Made by a program: the position numbers and the translations under genes. A model generated the notes under the pieces. That model was given only the letters and a program-made list of their open reading frames with translations, made no database searches and was not told the origin of the DNA. DNA of 64,000 nt, taken from assembly GCF_002162355.1 (NCBI RefSeq), contig NZ_CP021434.1:4952001-5016000 (forward strand), given 5' to 3'. The DNA is from Tumebacillus avium. GTDB taxonomy: Bacteria > Bacillota > Bacilli > Tumebacillales > Tumebacillaceae. This document shows, one piece after another, positions 1 to 9,573 of the stretch (position 1 is the first letter of the stretch; each line of letters begins with the position of its first letter).

Positions 1-3000
1 GCAGCGCTTTGCGGTCCACTTTGCCATTTGAAGTCAGCGGCAGAGCGGTCAGCGGCACAAACGCGGACGGCACCATGTAATCGGGCAGCAAGGCAGCCAC
101 TGCGATCCGCAGCGCTTCCAGGTCCTGCTCCTCCCCGCTGACGACGTATGCGACGAGACGCTTATCGCCTGGCACGTCTTCGCGGTCGATGACGATCGCC
201 TCTTTGACATCCGGGTGTTCGAGGATCACCGTTTCGATCTCGCCAAGCTCGATGCGGAAGCCGCGAATCTTCACCTGATGGTCGATGCGGCCGATAAACT
301 CCAGCTTGCCGTCCGGCAGGTAGCGCACCAGGTCGCCCGTCTTGTACAAACGGGCTGTGGTGTCTTCCTTGCCGAACGGATGGCGGACAAACCGCTCTTC
401 AGTCAAATCCGGACGGTTCAGATACCCGCGCGCCACACCTGCCCCGCCGATGTACAGTTCGCCCGGCACGCCGATTGGCACCGGCTGCAGCGCAGCATCC
501 AGCACGTACAGCTCTGTGTTCGCAATCGGGCGTCCGATTGAAATTGCCCCGGCCGTCGTATCATCGGCCGGCACATCGTACACGACGCAGCCGACCACCG
601 TTTCGGTTGGGCCGTACTCGTTGTACAGCTTGGTGTGCGGCGCATGCTTCCGCCAGAAGGCGATGTCTTCTCCGGTCAGCTGCTCGCCGCCGATGACCAG
701 CCCTCGCGCCATCTTCGCCGCTTCTGCGCCGGTCAGGGTCTGGCTGAGCAGTTTGAGATGCGCCGGAGTCAGTTTGATGTAGGTCAGATTTTCCTCTTCT
801 CGCAATACCTGCACCAGGCTTTCCACCCCGTCGTCCTGCGGCACGATCAGCACTTTTTGCCCGACGGCAAGCGGCGCGAAGATCCCGGTGATCGTCAGGT
901 CGAAAGCGATCGACGAGTGCACCGGCACTCCTGTGCCCAACTTCGCCTCGTACGCTTCCGTACACCAGTTCAGGTAGTTGCTCAGACCTCCGTGACGGAT
1001 CATCGTCCCTTTCGGACGGCCCGTCGAGCCGGACGTGTAGATCATGTAGGCCAGATGGTCGGCTTCCACCGCCGCCTGCAGATTGGCTGCGCTTTCGGTG
1101 GCGATGTCCTCCCATTCGCTGTCGAGCAGGATCGTCTTCGCGCCGTGCGCGTCAGGCAGCACGCCAAGCAAGTGCGATTCGGTCAGCAAAAGCGGCACTT
1201 TTGCATCTTCCACCATGTAGGCGAGACGGTCGCTCGGATAGGACGGATCGAGCGGCACATACGCGCTGCCCGCCTTCAAGATTCCGAGCAGGCCGACGGC
1301 CATCCACAGCGAGCGGTCAACGCAGATGCCGATAAAGACATCCTGCGCCGCACCGTGCTGCTGCAGGCGGCGGGCCAGGCGATTGGCGCGCTCGTTCAGC
1401 TCGCCGTAGGTGAGGAATTCCCCTTTGCAAGAGACCGCCACCGCATCGGGTGTGCGCTCCGCCTGCGCTTCAAACATCTCATGAAAATGCAGGTTGTGCG
1501 GGTAGGCGACCGCTGTCTCGTTCCAATCGACGAGCAGTTGCTGACGCTCCACAGCGGTCAACAGCGGCAAGGTTGCGATCGGCTGGTCCGGGTCGGCTGC
1601 GATCCCTTCGAGCAGCACCAGAAAATGCCCGGCCATCCGTTCGATCGTCGCGCGCTCAAACAGGTCGGTGTTGTACTCCAAATCGGCGATCATCCCGCCC
1701 TCCGTCTCCTGCACGGCGAGGGAGAGATCGAATTTGGCATGCTTGTAGCTCGCGTCCTCCTGGGTGACGGTCACGCCGCCCAGCTCCAACGATTGCTGCG
1801 CGTTGTTCTGCAGGATAAACATCGACTGGAACAGCGGCGAATAGCTTCTATCCCGCTCCGGCTGGAGCAGCTCGACCAGCTTTTCAAACGGAACATCCTG
1901 ATTGGAAAAACCGTTCAGGCAGCTCTCGCGGACTTTTTGCAGCACTTGCCGGAAGGAAGACTCCCCGGACAGGTCGGTGCGGAAGACCAGCGTATTCACG
2001 AAAAATCCGATCAATTCTTCGATCTCCGTCCGGTTGCGCCCGGCAACGGGGGAGCCGATCAGGATGTCATCCTGTCCTGTGTAGCGGTGGAGCAGCGTTT
2101 TGTAGGCGGCGAGCAGCGTCATGAACAGCGTGGCGCCTTCCCGTCTGCTCAACTCCTGAATCCGCTGCGCCGTGGCTGCCGGGATCGGGAAGGTCAGATA
2201 GTCTCCGTTATACGACTGCACGGGAGGGCGCGGATGATCGGTCGGAAGCTGCAGCACAGGCAGGGTGCCCGCCAGATGTTGCTGCCAATATGCCTCCTGC
2301 GCTTTCAGCTCTTTGCCCGCTGCCAACTGCTCCCGCTGCCAGGCCGCAAAGTCGGCGTACTGAATGGCGAGCGGCGGCAACGGCGACGGTTCGCCCGCTG
2401 AGAAAGCCCGGTACAGCACCGATAATTCGCGCATGAAGATCGACGTCGACCAGCCGTCCGACACGATGTGGTGCAGATTCAGCACCAACAGATGCTCATC
2501 CGCCGCCAATCGAATCAGCAGGGCTCGGAACAGCGGCCCATGCGTCAGGTCAAACCCGCGCCCCGCTTCCGCATCGGCCGCCCGCTTGGCCTGCTCCTCC
2601 CGCTGGGCAAGCGGGAGATTGGACAGGTCGAGCACGGTCAGATCAAACGCCGACACCTCTTGAATCTGCTGGATCAATTGCCGGTTCACTTCTGCAAACG
2701 TCGTGCGGAGCACTTCATGGCGCTGGACGATCTCCTGCAAGGCCTGCTCCAGCACCTCCGTCTGCAGGCTGCCCTGCAAGCGGCAGATCATCGGAACGTT
2801 ATACACCGAGTTGCCGGGGTCAAGACGGTCGAGAATCCACATGCGCTGTTGCGCAAAGGACAGCGGGGCGGTACCCGCCGCCCGCTTTTGGATCTCCTCC
2901 GCTTGTTCCGCCTGTTTTCCGCCGCGCAGCCGGGCTTCCAAAAGCGCCTGTTTTGATCCGGAAAGTTTCGAGCGCCGCGTAGCCGGAAGGTTTTTCGTTG

Positions 3001-3004
3001 TCAC
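1..3004 (-). CDS. Non-ribosomal peptide synthetase, C-A module (partial, continues past the left edge)
   Basis: NRPS elongation module in the cytosol. Residues ~50-470 are a condensation domain with HHIVSDG near residue 177, which suits an L-donor/L-acceptor type. Residues ~500-1000 are an adenylation domain with core motifs YTSGSTGRPKG, YGPTE, TGDLVRY and, at the window edge, NGKVDRK. The following carrier domain lies outside the window. The ten binding-pocket residues, read by aligning by eye to GrsA PheA, are DLTKVGEVGK, one change from the classic Asn code DLTKLGEVGK, so asparagine is the likely substrate. The start is GTG at 3004, nine bases after AGGAG. It lies 30 bp after the preceding NRPS gene and is surely co-transcribed. 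It is the last visible module, and no thioesterase is seen. Confidence 0.93.
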   Translation of the reverse strand, partial: MTTKNLPATRRSKLSGSKQALLEARLRGGKQAEQAEEIQKRAAGTAPLSFAQQRMWILDRLDPGNSVYNVPMICRLQGSLQTEVLEQALQEIVQRHEVLRTTFAEVNRQLIQQIQEVSAFDLTVLDLSNLPLAQREEQAKRAADAEAGRGFDLTHGPLFRALLIRLAADEHLLVLNLHHIVSDGWSTSIFMRELSVLYRAFSAGEPSPLPPLAIQYADFAAWQREQLAAGKELKAQEAYWQQHLAGTLPVLQLPTDHPRPPVQSYNGDYLTFPIPAATAQRIQELSRREGATLFMTLLAAYKTLLHRYTGQDDILIGSPVAGRNRTEIEELIGFFVNTLVFRTDLSGESSFRQVLQKVRESCLNGFSNQDVPFEKLVELLQPERDRSYSPLFQSMFILQNNAQQSLELGGVTVTQEDASYKHAKFDLSLAVQETEGGMIADLEYNTDLFERATIERMAGHFLVLLEGIAADPDQPIATLPLLTAVERQQLLVDWNETAVAYPHNLHFHEMFEAQAERTPDAVAVSCKGEFLTYGELNERANRLARRLQQHGAAQDVFIGICVDRSLWMAVGLLGILKAGSAYVPLDPSYPSDRLAYMVEDAKVPLLLTESHLLGVLPDAHGAKTILLDSEWEDIATESAANLQAAVEADHLAYMIYTSGSTGRPKGTMIRHGGLSNYLNWCTEAYEAKLGTGVPVHSSIAFDLTITGIFAPLAVGQKVLIVPQDDGVESLVQVLREEENLTYIKLTPAHLKLLSQTLTGAEAAKMARGLVIGGEQLTGEDIAFWRKHAPHTKLYNEYGPTETVVGCVVYDVPADDTTAGAISIGRPIANTELYVLDAALQPVPIGVPGELYIGGAGVARGYLNRPDLTEERFVRHPFGKEDTTARLYKTGDLVRYLPDGKLEFIGRIDHQVKIRGFRIELGEIETVILEHPDVKEAIVIDREDVPGDKRLVAYVVSGEEQDLEALRIAVAALLPDYMVPSAFVPLTALPLTSNGKVDRKAL

Positions 3005-3033
3005 TCTTTTCAACTCCTAACTCTGTCAGCCTC

Positions 3034-6000
3034 TTACTCTTCCGTGCCGTCTTCCTCGTCAAACTCTTCCAGCAACAGGTCTTCCATCGCTTCTGCGAGC
3101 TCCAAAATGGTCGGTTTTTCAAACAGAACGCGCAGTGAAACGTTGACCTCCAGCGCTTTGCGCAAGCGCGAGATCACCTGCGTCGCCAGCAGCGAATGTC
3201 CGCCCAAGGCAAAGAAGTTATCGTAGACGCCGATCTTTTTCACGCCAAGCACTTCCGACCAGATCTCCGCGATCAGCTCCTCGACCATCGTCTCCGGCGG
3301 CGCGAATTCGGTTTCCAGCTCCGGGCGCGACTGATCGGGAAGCGGCAATTCCTTGCGGTCCACCTTGCCGTTCGCATTGAGCGGAAATGCTTCCAACGGG
3401 ATCAAAAACGCCGGCACCATATATTCGGGAAGCAGTTCCTTCAAATATTTGCGAATGTCGGACGGCTCGCCAGCCTCGCCAGCTTGAAGTGTATAGTAGG
3501 CGAGCAGGCGCTTGACGCCAGGCTCTGCTTCATGAGCGATGACCACGCTCTCTTTGACCGCCTGATGCTGATCGATTGCCGATTCGATCTCACCCAACTC
3601 CACGCGCATCCCGCGCAGCTTGATCTGATTGTCTTCCCGGCCGAGGAACTGGATCGAGCCGTCTTCGCGGTAATAGCCGCGGTCGCCCGTCTTGTACATG
3701 CGCTCGCCCGGCACAAACGGATTGGCAATAAACGCTTCTGCAGTGCGCTCCGGGTTGTTCAGGTAGCAGCGGGCCAGACCAACGCCTGCCAAATACAAGT
3801 CGCCGGCCACGCCGATCGGCACCGGCTGCAGATGCTTGTTCAAAATGTAGACTTGGTTGTTGTCAATCGGACGGCCGACTGCGACCACCTCGGTGGCGCG
3901 AACATCCGCTTCCGAGCAGATGTGAATCGTCGAGTCGATAGAAACTTCGGTCGCGCCCCACGTGTTGGTCAGGATGCCGTTCATCCGTTCGAGGAACAGG
4001 CGCACCGTATCGGGACGCAGCGCCTCGCCGCTGGAGACGACGACGCGCAGGCAGTTCAGCTGTGCCCGGTCTTCCGGCGTGATCGTGTCGAGCACCATGT
4101 TCAACATGCTCGGCACAAACTGCAGCACGGCGACCTGCCAGCGAATCGCCGCATCGAGGATCGCCCGCGGGTCGCGATGCACCACCGGCTCCAAGAGTGC
4201 AATTCTCGCTCCGACCATCAGCGGCCAGTAGAACTCGACTGCCGCATCATCGAAGGTTAGCGTCGTCTTCTGCAGCACGCTCTCTTCCGCTTGCAGCCCG
4301 TGCTGGCGCTGCATCCAAGCCATGCGGTTGACCCAGCCGCGATGCGTGCTGGCTACCCCTTTCGGCTTGCCGGTCGAGCCGGACGTGTAGTAGATGGACA
4401 CCAGATGCTCCGGGGTGACGTCCACAGCCGGACGATCGGTCGCCTGCCGGGCGATCTTTGCCCAGTCGGTGTCGAGGAACAGCATCGTGCAGGCGTCGGT
4501 CGGCAGGTTCTCCCGCAGGCGCTCCTGCGACAGGCAGACCGGCGCGTTCGCATCGGTCAACACCTGATGCATGCGCATCGCCGGCGCTTCCGTGTCCAGC
4601 GGCAGGTAAGCGCCGCCCGCTTTGAGGATCGCGACCAGCGCGATGACCAGCTCCAGCGAGCGCTCGATGCAGACGCCGACCGCCGTATCCGGGCCAACGC
4701 CCATCGCCCGCAGCTGGTGAGCCAGCTGATTGGCGCGGGTTTCCAACTCTGCATACGTCATTTCTTGTTCCCCGTAGACGGCGGCGATGTTGTGCGGCGT
4801 ACGCTCCGCCTGCTGTTCGAACAGTTGGTGCAGCAGGAGATGCTCCGGGAACTCAACCGCCGTATCGTTCAGGCCGAACAGCAGATGTTCACGCTCTTTG
4901 CCGGTCAGGATCGACAGTTCGCCAACCGGCAGATCGGGCTGTGCCGCGATCGATTCGAGCAAGGTCACAAAGTTGCCGATCATTCTGTGCGCCGTCTTTT
5001 CTTCAAACAGGTCGGTGTTGTACTCCCACACGCCGGCCAGACCGTCCGGCGTCTCATGCATGCCGAGCGACAGTTCAAATTTTGCCACCTCCAGCTCCAA
5101 AGGCTGAGGATGCACAGTCAGCTCCGGCCATTCAATCGGCTGCAGCGCGTCGTTTTGCAACGCGAACACCGCTTGGAACAAAGGCGCGTGCCCCATGCTT
5201 CGCTCCGGCTGCAGTTCCTCGACCAGCTTTTCAAACGGCACGTCCTGATGGCTGTACGCACCCAGCGTCGTCTCTTTGACCCGCCCGAGCAACTCGCGGA
5301 ACGACGGTGCGCCTGACAAGTCGGTGCGCAGCACCAGCGAATTGACGAAAAAGCCGATCAAGCCTTCGATCTCCGCGCGGTTGCGTCCGGCGATCGGCGA
5401 GCCGACGATGATGTCTTCCTGGCCGCTGTAATGGTGGAGCAGCGTTTTAAATGCTGTCAGCAGCGTCATGTACAGCGTTGCGCCGGCGCTGCGGCTGATC
5501 GCCTGCAGCCGTTCGGTCAACTCCTTGGAGACGGCGAACTCAATGCTTGTGCCATTGTACGTCTGCTGCGCCGGGCGCAGATGATCGGTCGGCACTTGCA
5601 GCACCGGGAGTGTGCCGCCGAGCTTTGCTTTCCAGTACGCCAACTGTTCGGCCAGCACATCGCCTTCCAGCCAGTCGCGCTGCCAGATCGAAAAATCGGC
5701 ATACTGAACGGGCAGGTTGGGCAGCGCGCCAGATTCGCCGCGCAGCAAAGACGTGTACAGCGCAGTCAATTCCTGCAGCAGCACGCCAAGCGACCAGCCG
5801 TCCGACACGATGTGGTGCATCGTGAGGAGCAGGGCATGATCGTGTTCAGCAAGGCGCAGCAGGTTCGTGCGCAGGAGCGGACCCTGCCCCAGATCGAACG
5901 GAAGGTGTGCGTACGCGCGGATCAATTGCTCGGCTGCCGCTTCCCGCGCACTTTCCGGGCGGTCGGTCAGATCTTCAAACTGCAGCGGGATCTCCACCTG

Positions 6001-6276
6001 TTCGTGGATGACTTGCACCGGTTCACCGTCTTCGGTGGCAAACGTGGTGCGCAGCGACTCATGTCGCTCGATGATCTGCTCCAGGCTCTGTTCCAGCGCC
6101 CTGATGGAGAGCTTGCCTTTCAGGCGCAGCACGAGCGGAACATTATACAGCGCGCTCCCCGATTCAAACTGATCAAAAAACCAGAGCCGCTGCTGGGCAA
6201 AAGACACGGGAAGCGCAACCACTTCCTCCTCTTCTGCGAGCTGGCCGCCTTGCAACTGTGCTTGCTCAATACTCAT
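3034..6276 (-). CDS. Non-ribosomal peptide synthetase, C-A-T module
   Basis: Single elongation module of 1080 residues. The condensation domain (about 18-450) has HHIVSDG near 155. The adenylation domain (about 490-960) has YTSGSTGKPKG near 632 and NGKVDRKEL. The carrier domain has GGHSLL with Ser1028 as the phosphopantetheine site. The adenylation domain is atypical: the usual YGPTE core reads NTWGATEVS, and the pocket residues read DDVQVSTIDK, a code I cannot assign to an amino acid. There is no epimerase, methyltransferase or thioesterase. The ATG follows AGGAGGAAGATC. It lies 21 bp after the preceding NRPS gene. The protein ends in an acidic tail, perhaps a docking segment for the next subunit (inference). 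Confidence 0.95.
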   Translation of the reverse strand: MSIEQAQLQGGQLAEEEEVVALPVSFAQQRLWFFDQFESGSALYNVPLVLRLKGKLSIRALEQSLEQIIERHESLRTTFATEDGEPVQVIHEQVEIPLQFEDLTDRPESAREAAAEQLIRAYAHLPFDLGQGPLLRTNLLRLAEHDHALLLTMHHIVSDGWSLGVLLQELTALYTSLLRGESGALPNLPVQYADFSIWQRDWLEGDVLAEQLAYWKAKLGGTLPVLQVPTDHLRPAQQTYNGTSIEFAVSKELTERLQAISRSAGATLYMTLLTAFKTLLHHYSGQEDIIVGSPIAGRNRAEIEGLIGFFVNSLVLRTDLSGAPSFRELLGRVKETTLGAYSHQDVPFEKLVEELQPERSMGHAPLFQAVFALQNDALQPIEWPELTVHPQPLELEVAKFELSLGMHETPDGLAGVWEYNTDLFEEKTAHRMIGNFVTLLESIAAQPDLPVGELSILTGKEREHLLFGLNDTAVEFPEHLLLHQLFEQQAERTPHNIAAVYGEQEMTYAELETRANQLAHQLRAMGVGPDTAVGVCIERSLELVIALVAILKAGGAYLPLDTEAPAMRMHQVLTDANAPVCLSQERLRENLPTDACTMLFLDTDWAKIARQATDRPAVDVTPEHLVSIYYTSGSTGKPKGVASTHRGWVNRMAWMQRQHGLQAEESVLQKTTLTFDDAAVEFYWPLMVGARIALLEPVVHRDPRAILDAAIRWQVAVLQFVPSMLNMVLDTITPEDRAQLNCLRVVVSSGEALRPDTVRLFLERMNGILTNTWGATEVSIDSTIHICSEADVRATEVVAVGRPIDNNQVYILNKHLQPVPIGVAGDLYLAGVGLARCYLNNPERTAEAFIANPFVPGERMYKTGDRGYYREDGSIQFLGREDNQIKLRGMRVELGEIESAIDQHQAVKESVVIAHEAEPGVKRLLAYYTLQAGEAGEPSDIRKYLKELLPEYMVPAFLIPLEAFPLNANGKVDRKELPLPDQSRPELETEFAPPETMVEELIAEIWSEVLGVKKIGVYDNFFALGGHSLLATQVISRLRKALEVNVSLRVLFEKPTILELAEAMEDLLLEEFDEEDGTEE

Positions 6277-6297
6277 GATCTTCCTCCTGATCTTCTT

Positions 6298-9200
6298 CTA
6301 ATTTCCCAAATCGTTCGACAGCGTGCCACGCTTCTTGCGGTACGCCGCCCGCGAGACCGTGCCCATCGCCGGTTCCGATTTTTTTGCTTTCTGCTGCTCC
6401 GTTTCCAGATACTGCGCCAGTTCGGCCACTGTGCCCGCTTCAAACATCACGCGAAGCGGCATCTCCGTCCCAAACGTCTGGCGCAGACGGGAGATGACCT
6501 GCGTCGCCAGCAGCGAGTGTCCGCCAAGCTCAAAGAAATTGTCGTGCACGCCCACCTGTTCGACACCGAGGATCTCCTGCCAGATCGCTGCAATCTGCTG
6601 CTCCTGCTCATTTCGCGGCAGCACCAGCTCTTGCGTTCCGCGATCAACGCCCGGCTTCGGCAGCTTTTGGCGGTCGATCTTGCCATTTGCTGTCAACGGC
6701 AGTTTTTCCATCACTTCGAACGCCGACGGAATCATGTATTCCGGCATCTTTTCAGCCAGGAAGCTTCGCAGCTCTCCCGCTGTGATGTCCTGTTCTTCAT
6801 GCGGCACCACGTACGCGGTCAGGCGCTTGTCGCCCGGCACGTCTTCGCGCACGATCGCCACCGTTTCGCTGACTTTTTCGTGCTTGCCAAGCTCCACTTC
6901 GATCTCGCCGAGCTCAATGCGGAACCCGCGCACTTTCACTTGATGGTCGAGACGGCCAAGGAACTCGATGTTGCCGTCGCACAGCCAGCGCACCAAGTCG
7001 CCGGTGCGGTACAGACTACCCTCGCCAAACGGGTTCGTGACAAATTTCTCTTCGGTCAGCTCCGGGCGGTTCAAGTACCCGCGCGCCACCCCGTCGCCGC
7101 CGATGTACAGCTCGCCCGGCACGCCGACCGGCACCGGCTGCCGATGCTTGTCGAGCACATACAACGTCGTGTTCGACAGCGCCTTGCCGATCGGTACCGA
7201 CGCTTCCAACTGGCTGGCGTCTCGGATCAGGCAGGCAGTGGCAAACGTCGTTGTCTCCGTCGGCCCGTACACATGGTAGAACTGCCAGCCGCCCGACCGC
7301 GCAAACACGTCGCGCACGTGCGCCACCGACATCTGCTCGCCGCCGGCCAGCAGTTGGCGCACCGCGACCAGGTCTTCCCAGCGCGTTTCGATCATCTGGT
7401 GGAACAGCGCTGTGGTCAGGAACAGCGTCGTCACTTCGTATTGGCGGATGACGCGGCCAAGCTCTTCCAGCGACGGCTTCTGACCCGGGAACACGACCAG
7501 GCGTCCGCCGTTGAGCAGCGCGCCCCAGATCTCAAAGGTCGCCGCGTCAAACGAGATCGGCGCAAACTGCAGGAACACTTCCTCTTCCGTAAACCGCACA
7601 TAGTTCGTCTCTTTGACCAGCCGCGCCACCGAGCGGTGCGTCACGCAAACGCCTTTCGGACGACCTGTCGAGCCGGAGGTGTAGATCACGTAGATCAAGT
7701 TGTCCGGCCCCGCCGTGTTCGCCGGATTCTCACCGCTTTGCGCCGCGATCGCTTCCGCCTGCAGATCGAGGCAGACCAGCGCCGCGCTGTGCTCCGGCAG
7801 GCGCTTGGCCAGCCTACTCGTCGTAACCAGCGCCAGCAGGTCAGCGTCTTCCAGCATGAAGGCGAGACGCTCCTGCGGGTAGTTCGGGTCGAGCGGCACA
7901 TACAAGCCGCCCGCTTTCACGATCGCCAGCAGTGCGACCACCAGCTCTGCCGATCGTTCCAAACAGACGCCGACCGCCGTCTCCGGCTTCACGCCAAGCG
8001 CTTGCAGCCTGCGGGCGAGGCGGTTGGCGCGCAGGTTCAACTGCGCATAGGTCAACTGCTCTTCTCCAAACACCACCGCGACGGCATCGGGCGTTTTCGC
8101 CGCCTGCTCTTCAAACAGCTCTTGAATCGACCGGTCGCTCGGATACGGCGTCGCGGTGTGATTCCATCCTTCCAGCAGCATGGCGCGCTGCGTTGTCGAC
8201 ATGACCGGCAGCTTGGCGGTGCTTTGCGCCGGGTCGGCGACCGCCCCTTCAAGCAGCGCGATCAGGCTTTCCTGCATCCGTTCGATCGTCGCAAGATCAA
8301 ACAGGTCGGTGTTGAACTCCACCCGCCCGTTCAACTCACCTTCCTCGCCTTCCCCGATAAACAGGGTCAGGTCGTATTTCGCCGTCTCCAAGCCGATGTC
8401 CAAGCTGCTGATCCTGATCCCTGCCGCTTCGATCGGCGCCCGGTCAAAATTCTCATAAGCAAATGACACCTGCGCCAGCGGCGCATGGCTCAAACTGCGC
8501 TCCGGCGAAAGTTCCTCGACCAGCTTTTCAAACGGCACGTCCTGATTGGCGAACGCCCCAAGCGACACTTCCCGCACGCGGGCCAACAGTTCGCGGAAGC
8601 TCGGTCCCCCTGACAGGTCGGTGCGCAAGACCACAGAGTTGACGAAAAAGCCGATCAACTCCTCGATCTCAACTTGATTGCGCCCCGACACCGGAGAGCC
8701 GACGATGATGTCTTCCATCCCGGAATAGCGATGGAGCAGCACCTTAAACGCGGCGAGCAAGGTCATGTACAGCGTCGCGCCTTCTTGTGCGGACAATTCC
8801 CGCACCCGCCGGGCCAGCTCTTTGGGCACCGTAAAGCGGGTCGTCTGGCCGCGATAGGATTGCCGGGCCGGGCGCGGCCGGTCGGTCGGAAGCTGGAGGA
8901 CGGGAAGCTGCCCGCCCAAATTTTCCCGCCAGTATGCCAACTGCTCGTCCAGCACTTCGCCGGACAGCCACTCGCGCTGCCAGACGGCAAAGTCGGCATA
9001 TTGCAGCGGCAGCACAGGCAGGTTGGGCTCTGTCCCGCTTGCCTGCGCCCCGTACAGCTCCGCCAGTTCGCGGATCAACACCCCAAGCGACCAGCCGTCG
9101 GCGATGATATGGTGCAGATTGACCAGCAGCAGATGCTCCTGTTCGGAAAAGCGCACTGCCTGCACACGCATCAGCGGACCGCTGCCAAGATCGAACGGCA

Positions 9201-9552
9201 CGTTAGCAAACGTTTGCATCAACTCTTCCGTCCGCAATTGCTGTTCACTTTCTGCGGCGCCGGTCAGGTCGACGACCGGCACGTCTATTTTTTGGTCAGG
9301 ATGGATGACCTGCACAGGCTCCCCTTCTTGAACGCCAAACGTCGTGCGCAGCGACTCATGACGCAGGATCAGCGCCTGCAGAGCAGCTTCCAGCGCCGCA
9401 ACATCCAGCCTGCCTGCGATTCGGTAGGCCACCGGGATGTTGTACAAAGCGCTGCCCCGCTCAAATTGGTCAAAAAACCACAGCCGTTGCTGCGCAAATG
9501 AAGCGGGTATGACAAAAACGTCCTGGTCGACCAGCTCATTTACAGTTTTCAT
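6298..9552 (-). CDS. Non-ribosomal peptide synthetase, C-A-T module (branched-chain aliphatic substrate predicted)
   Basis: Single elongation module of 1084 residues. The condensation domain has HHIIADG near residue 147. The adenylation domain has YTSGSTGRPKG near 624 and a normal VYGPTETT core. The carrier has GGHSLL near 1008. The pocket code read by eye is DAFFLGVTFK, close to published Ile/Val codes, so a branched-chain aliphatic residue is likely. The A-T part is almost identical to the second A-T of the neighbouring bimodular protein (see the repeat entries), while the condensation domains differ. Its ATG is 21 bp after the upstream NRPS stop, behind a G-rich ribosome binding site. Confidence 0.95.
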   Translation of the reverse strand: MKTVNELVDQDVFVIPASFAQQRLWFFDQFERGSALYNIPVAYRIAGRLDVAALEAALQALILRHESLRTTFGVQEGEPVQVIHPDQKIDVPVVDLTGAAESEQQLRTEELMQTFANVPFDLGSGPLMRVQAVRFSEQEHLLLVNLHHIIADGWSLGVLIRELAELYGAQASGTEPNLPVLPLQYADFAVWQREWLSGEVLDEQLAYWRENLGGQLPVLQLPTDRPRPARQSYRGQTTRFTVPKELARRVRELSAQEGATLYMTLLAAFKVLLHRYSGMEDIIVGSPVSGRNQVEIEELIGFFVNSVVLRTDLSGGPSFRELLARVREVSLGAFANQDVPFEKLVEELSPERSLSHAPLAQVSFAYENFDRAPIEAAGIRISSLDIGLETAKYDLTLFIGEGEEGELNGRVEFNTDLFDLATIERMQESLIALLEGAVADPAQSTAKLPVMSTTQRAMLLEGWNHTATPYPSDRSIQELFEEQAAKTPDAVAVVFGEEQLTYAQLNLRANRLARRLQALGVKPETAVGVCLERSAELVVALLAIVKAGGLYVPLDPNYPQERLAFMLEDADLLALVTTSRLAKRLPEHSAALVCLDLQAEAIAAQSGENPANTAGPDNLIYVIYTSGSTGRPKGVCVTHRSVARLVKETNYVRFTEEEVFLQFAPISFDAATFEIWGALLNGGRLVVFPGQKPSLEELGRVIRQYEVTTLFLTTALFHQMIETRWEDLVAVRQLLAGGEQMSVAHVRDVFARSGGWQFYHVYGPTETTTFATACLIRDASQLEASVPIGKALSNTTLYVLDKHRQPVPVGVPGELYIGGDGVARGYLNRPELTEEKFVTNPFGEGSLYRTGDLVRWLCDGNIEFLGRLDHQVKVRGFRIELGEIEVELGKHEKVSETVAIVREDVPGDKRLTAYVVPHEEQDITAGELRSFLAEKMPEYMIPSAFEVMEKLPLTANGKIDRQKLPKPGVDRGTQELVLPRNEQEQQIAAIWQEILGVEQVGVHDNFFELGGHSLLATQVISRLRQTFGTEMPLRVMFEAGTVAELAQYLETEQQKAKKSEPAMGTVSRAAYRKKRGTLSNDLGN
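6478..8320 (-). repeat. Duplicated A-T cassette, copy 1
   Basis: About 1.85 kb that is nearly identical in DNA to 9760-11602, offset about 3282 bp. It covers the end of the condensation domain (NTDLFDLATIERM), the whole adenylation domain and the carrier core up to ATQVISRLRQ. Boundaries were judged by eye. It indicates recent duplication or gene conversion between two NRPS modules. Confidence 0.85.
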
Positions 9553-9573
9553 GTCTTCTCTGCCCCCTGTCTG

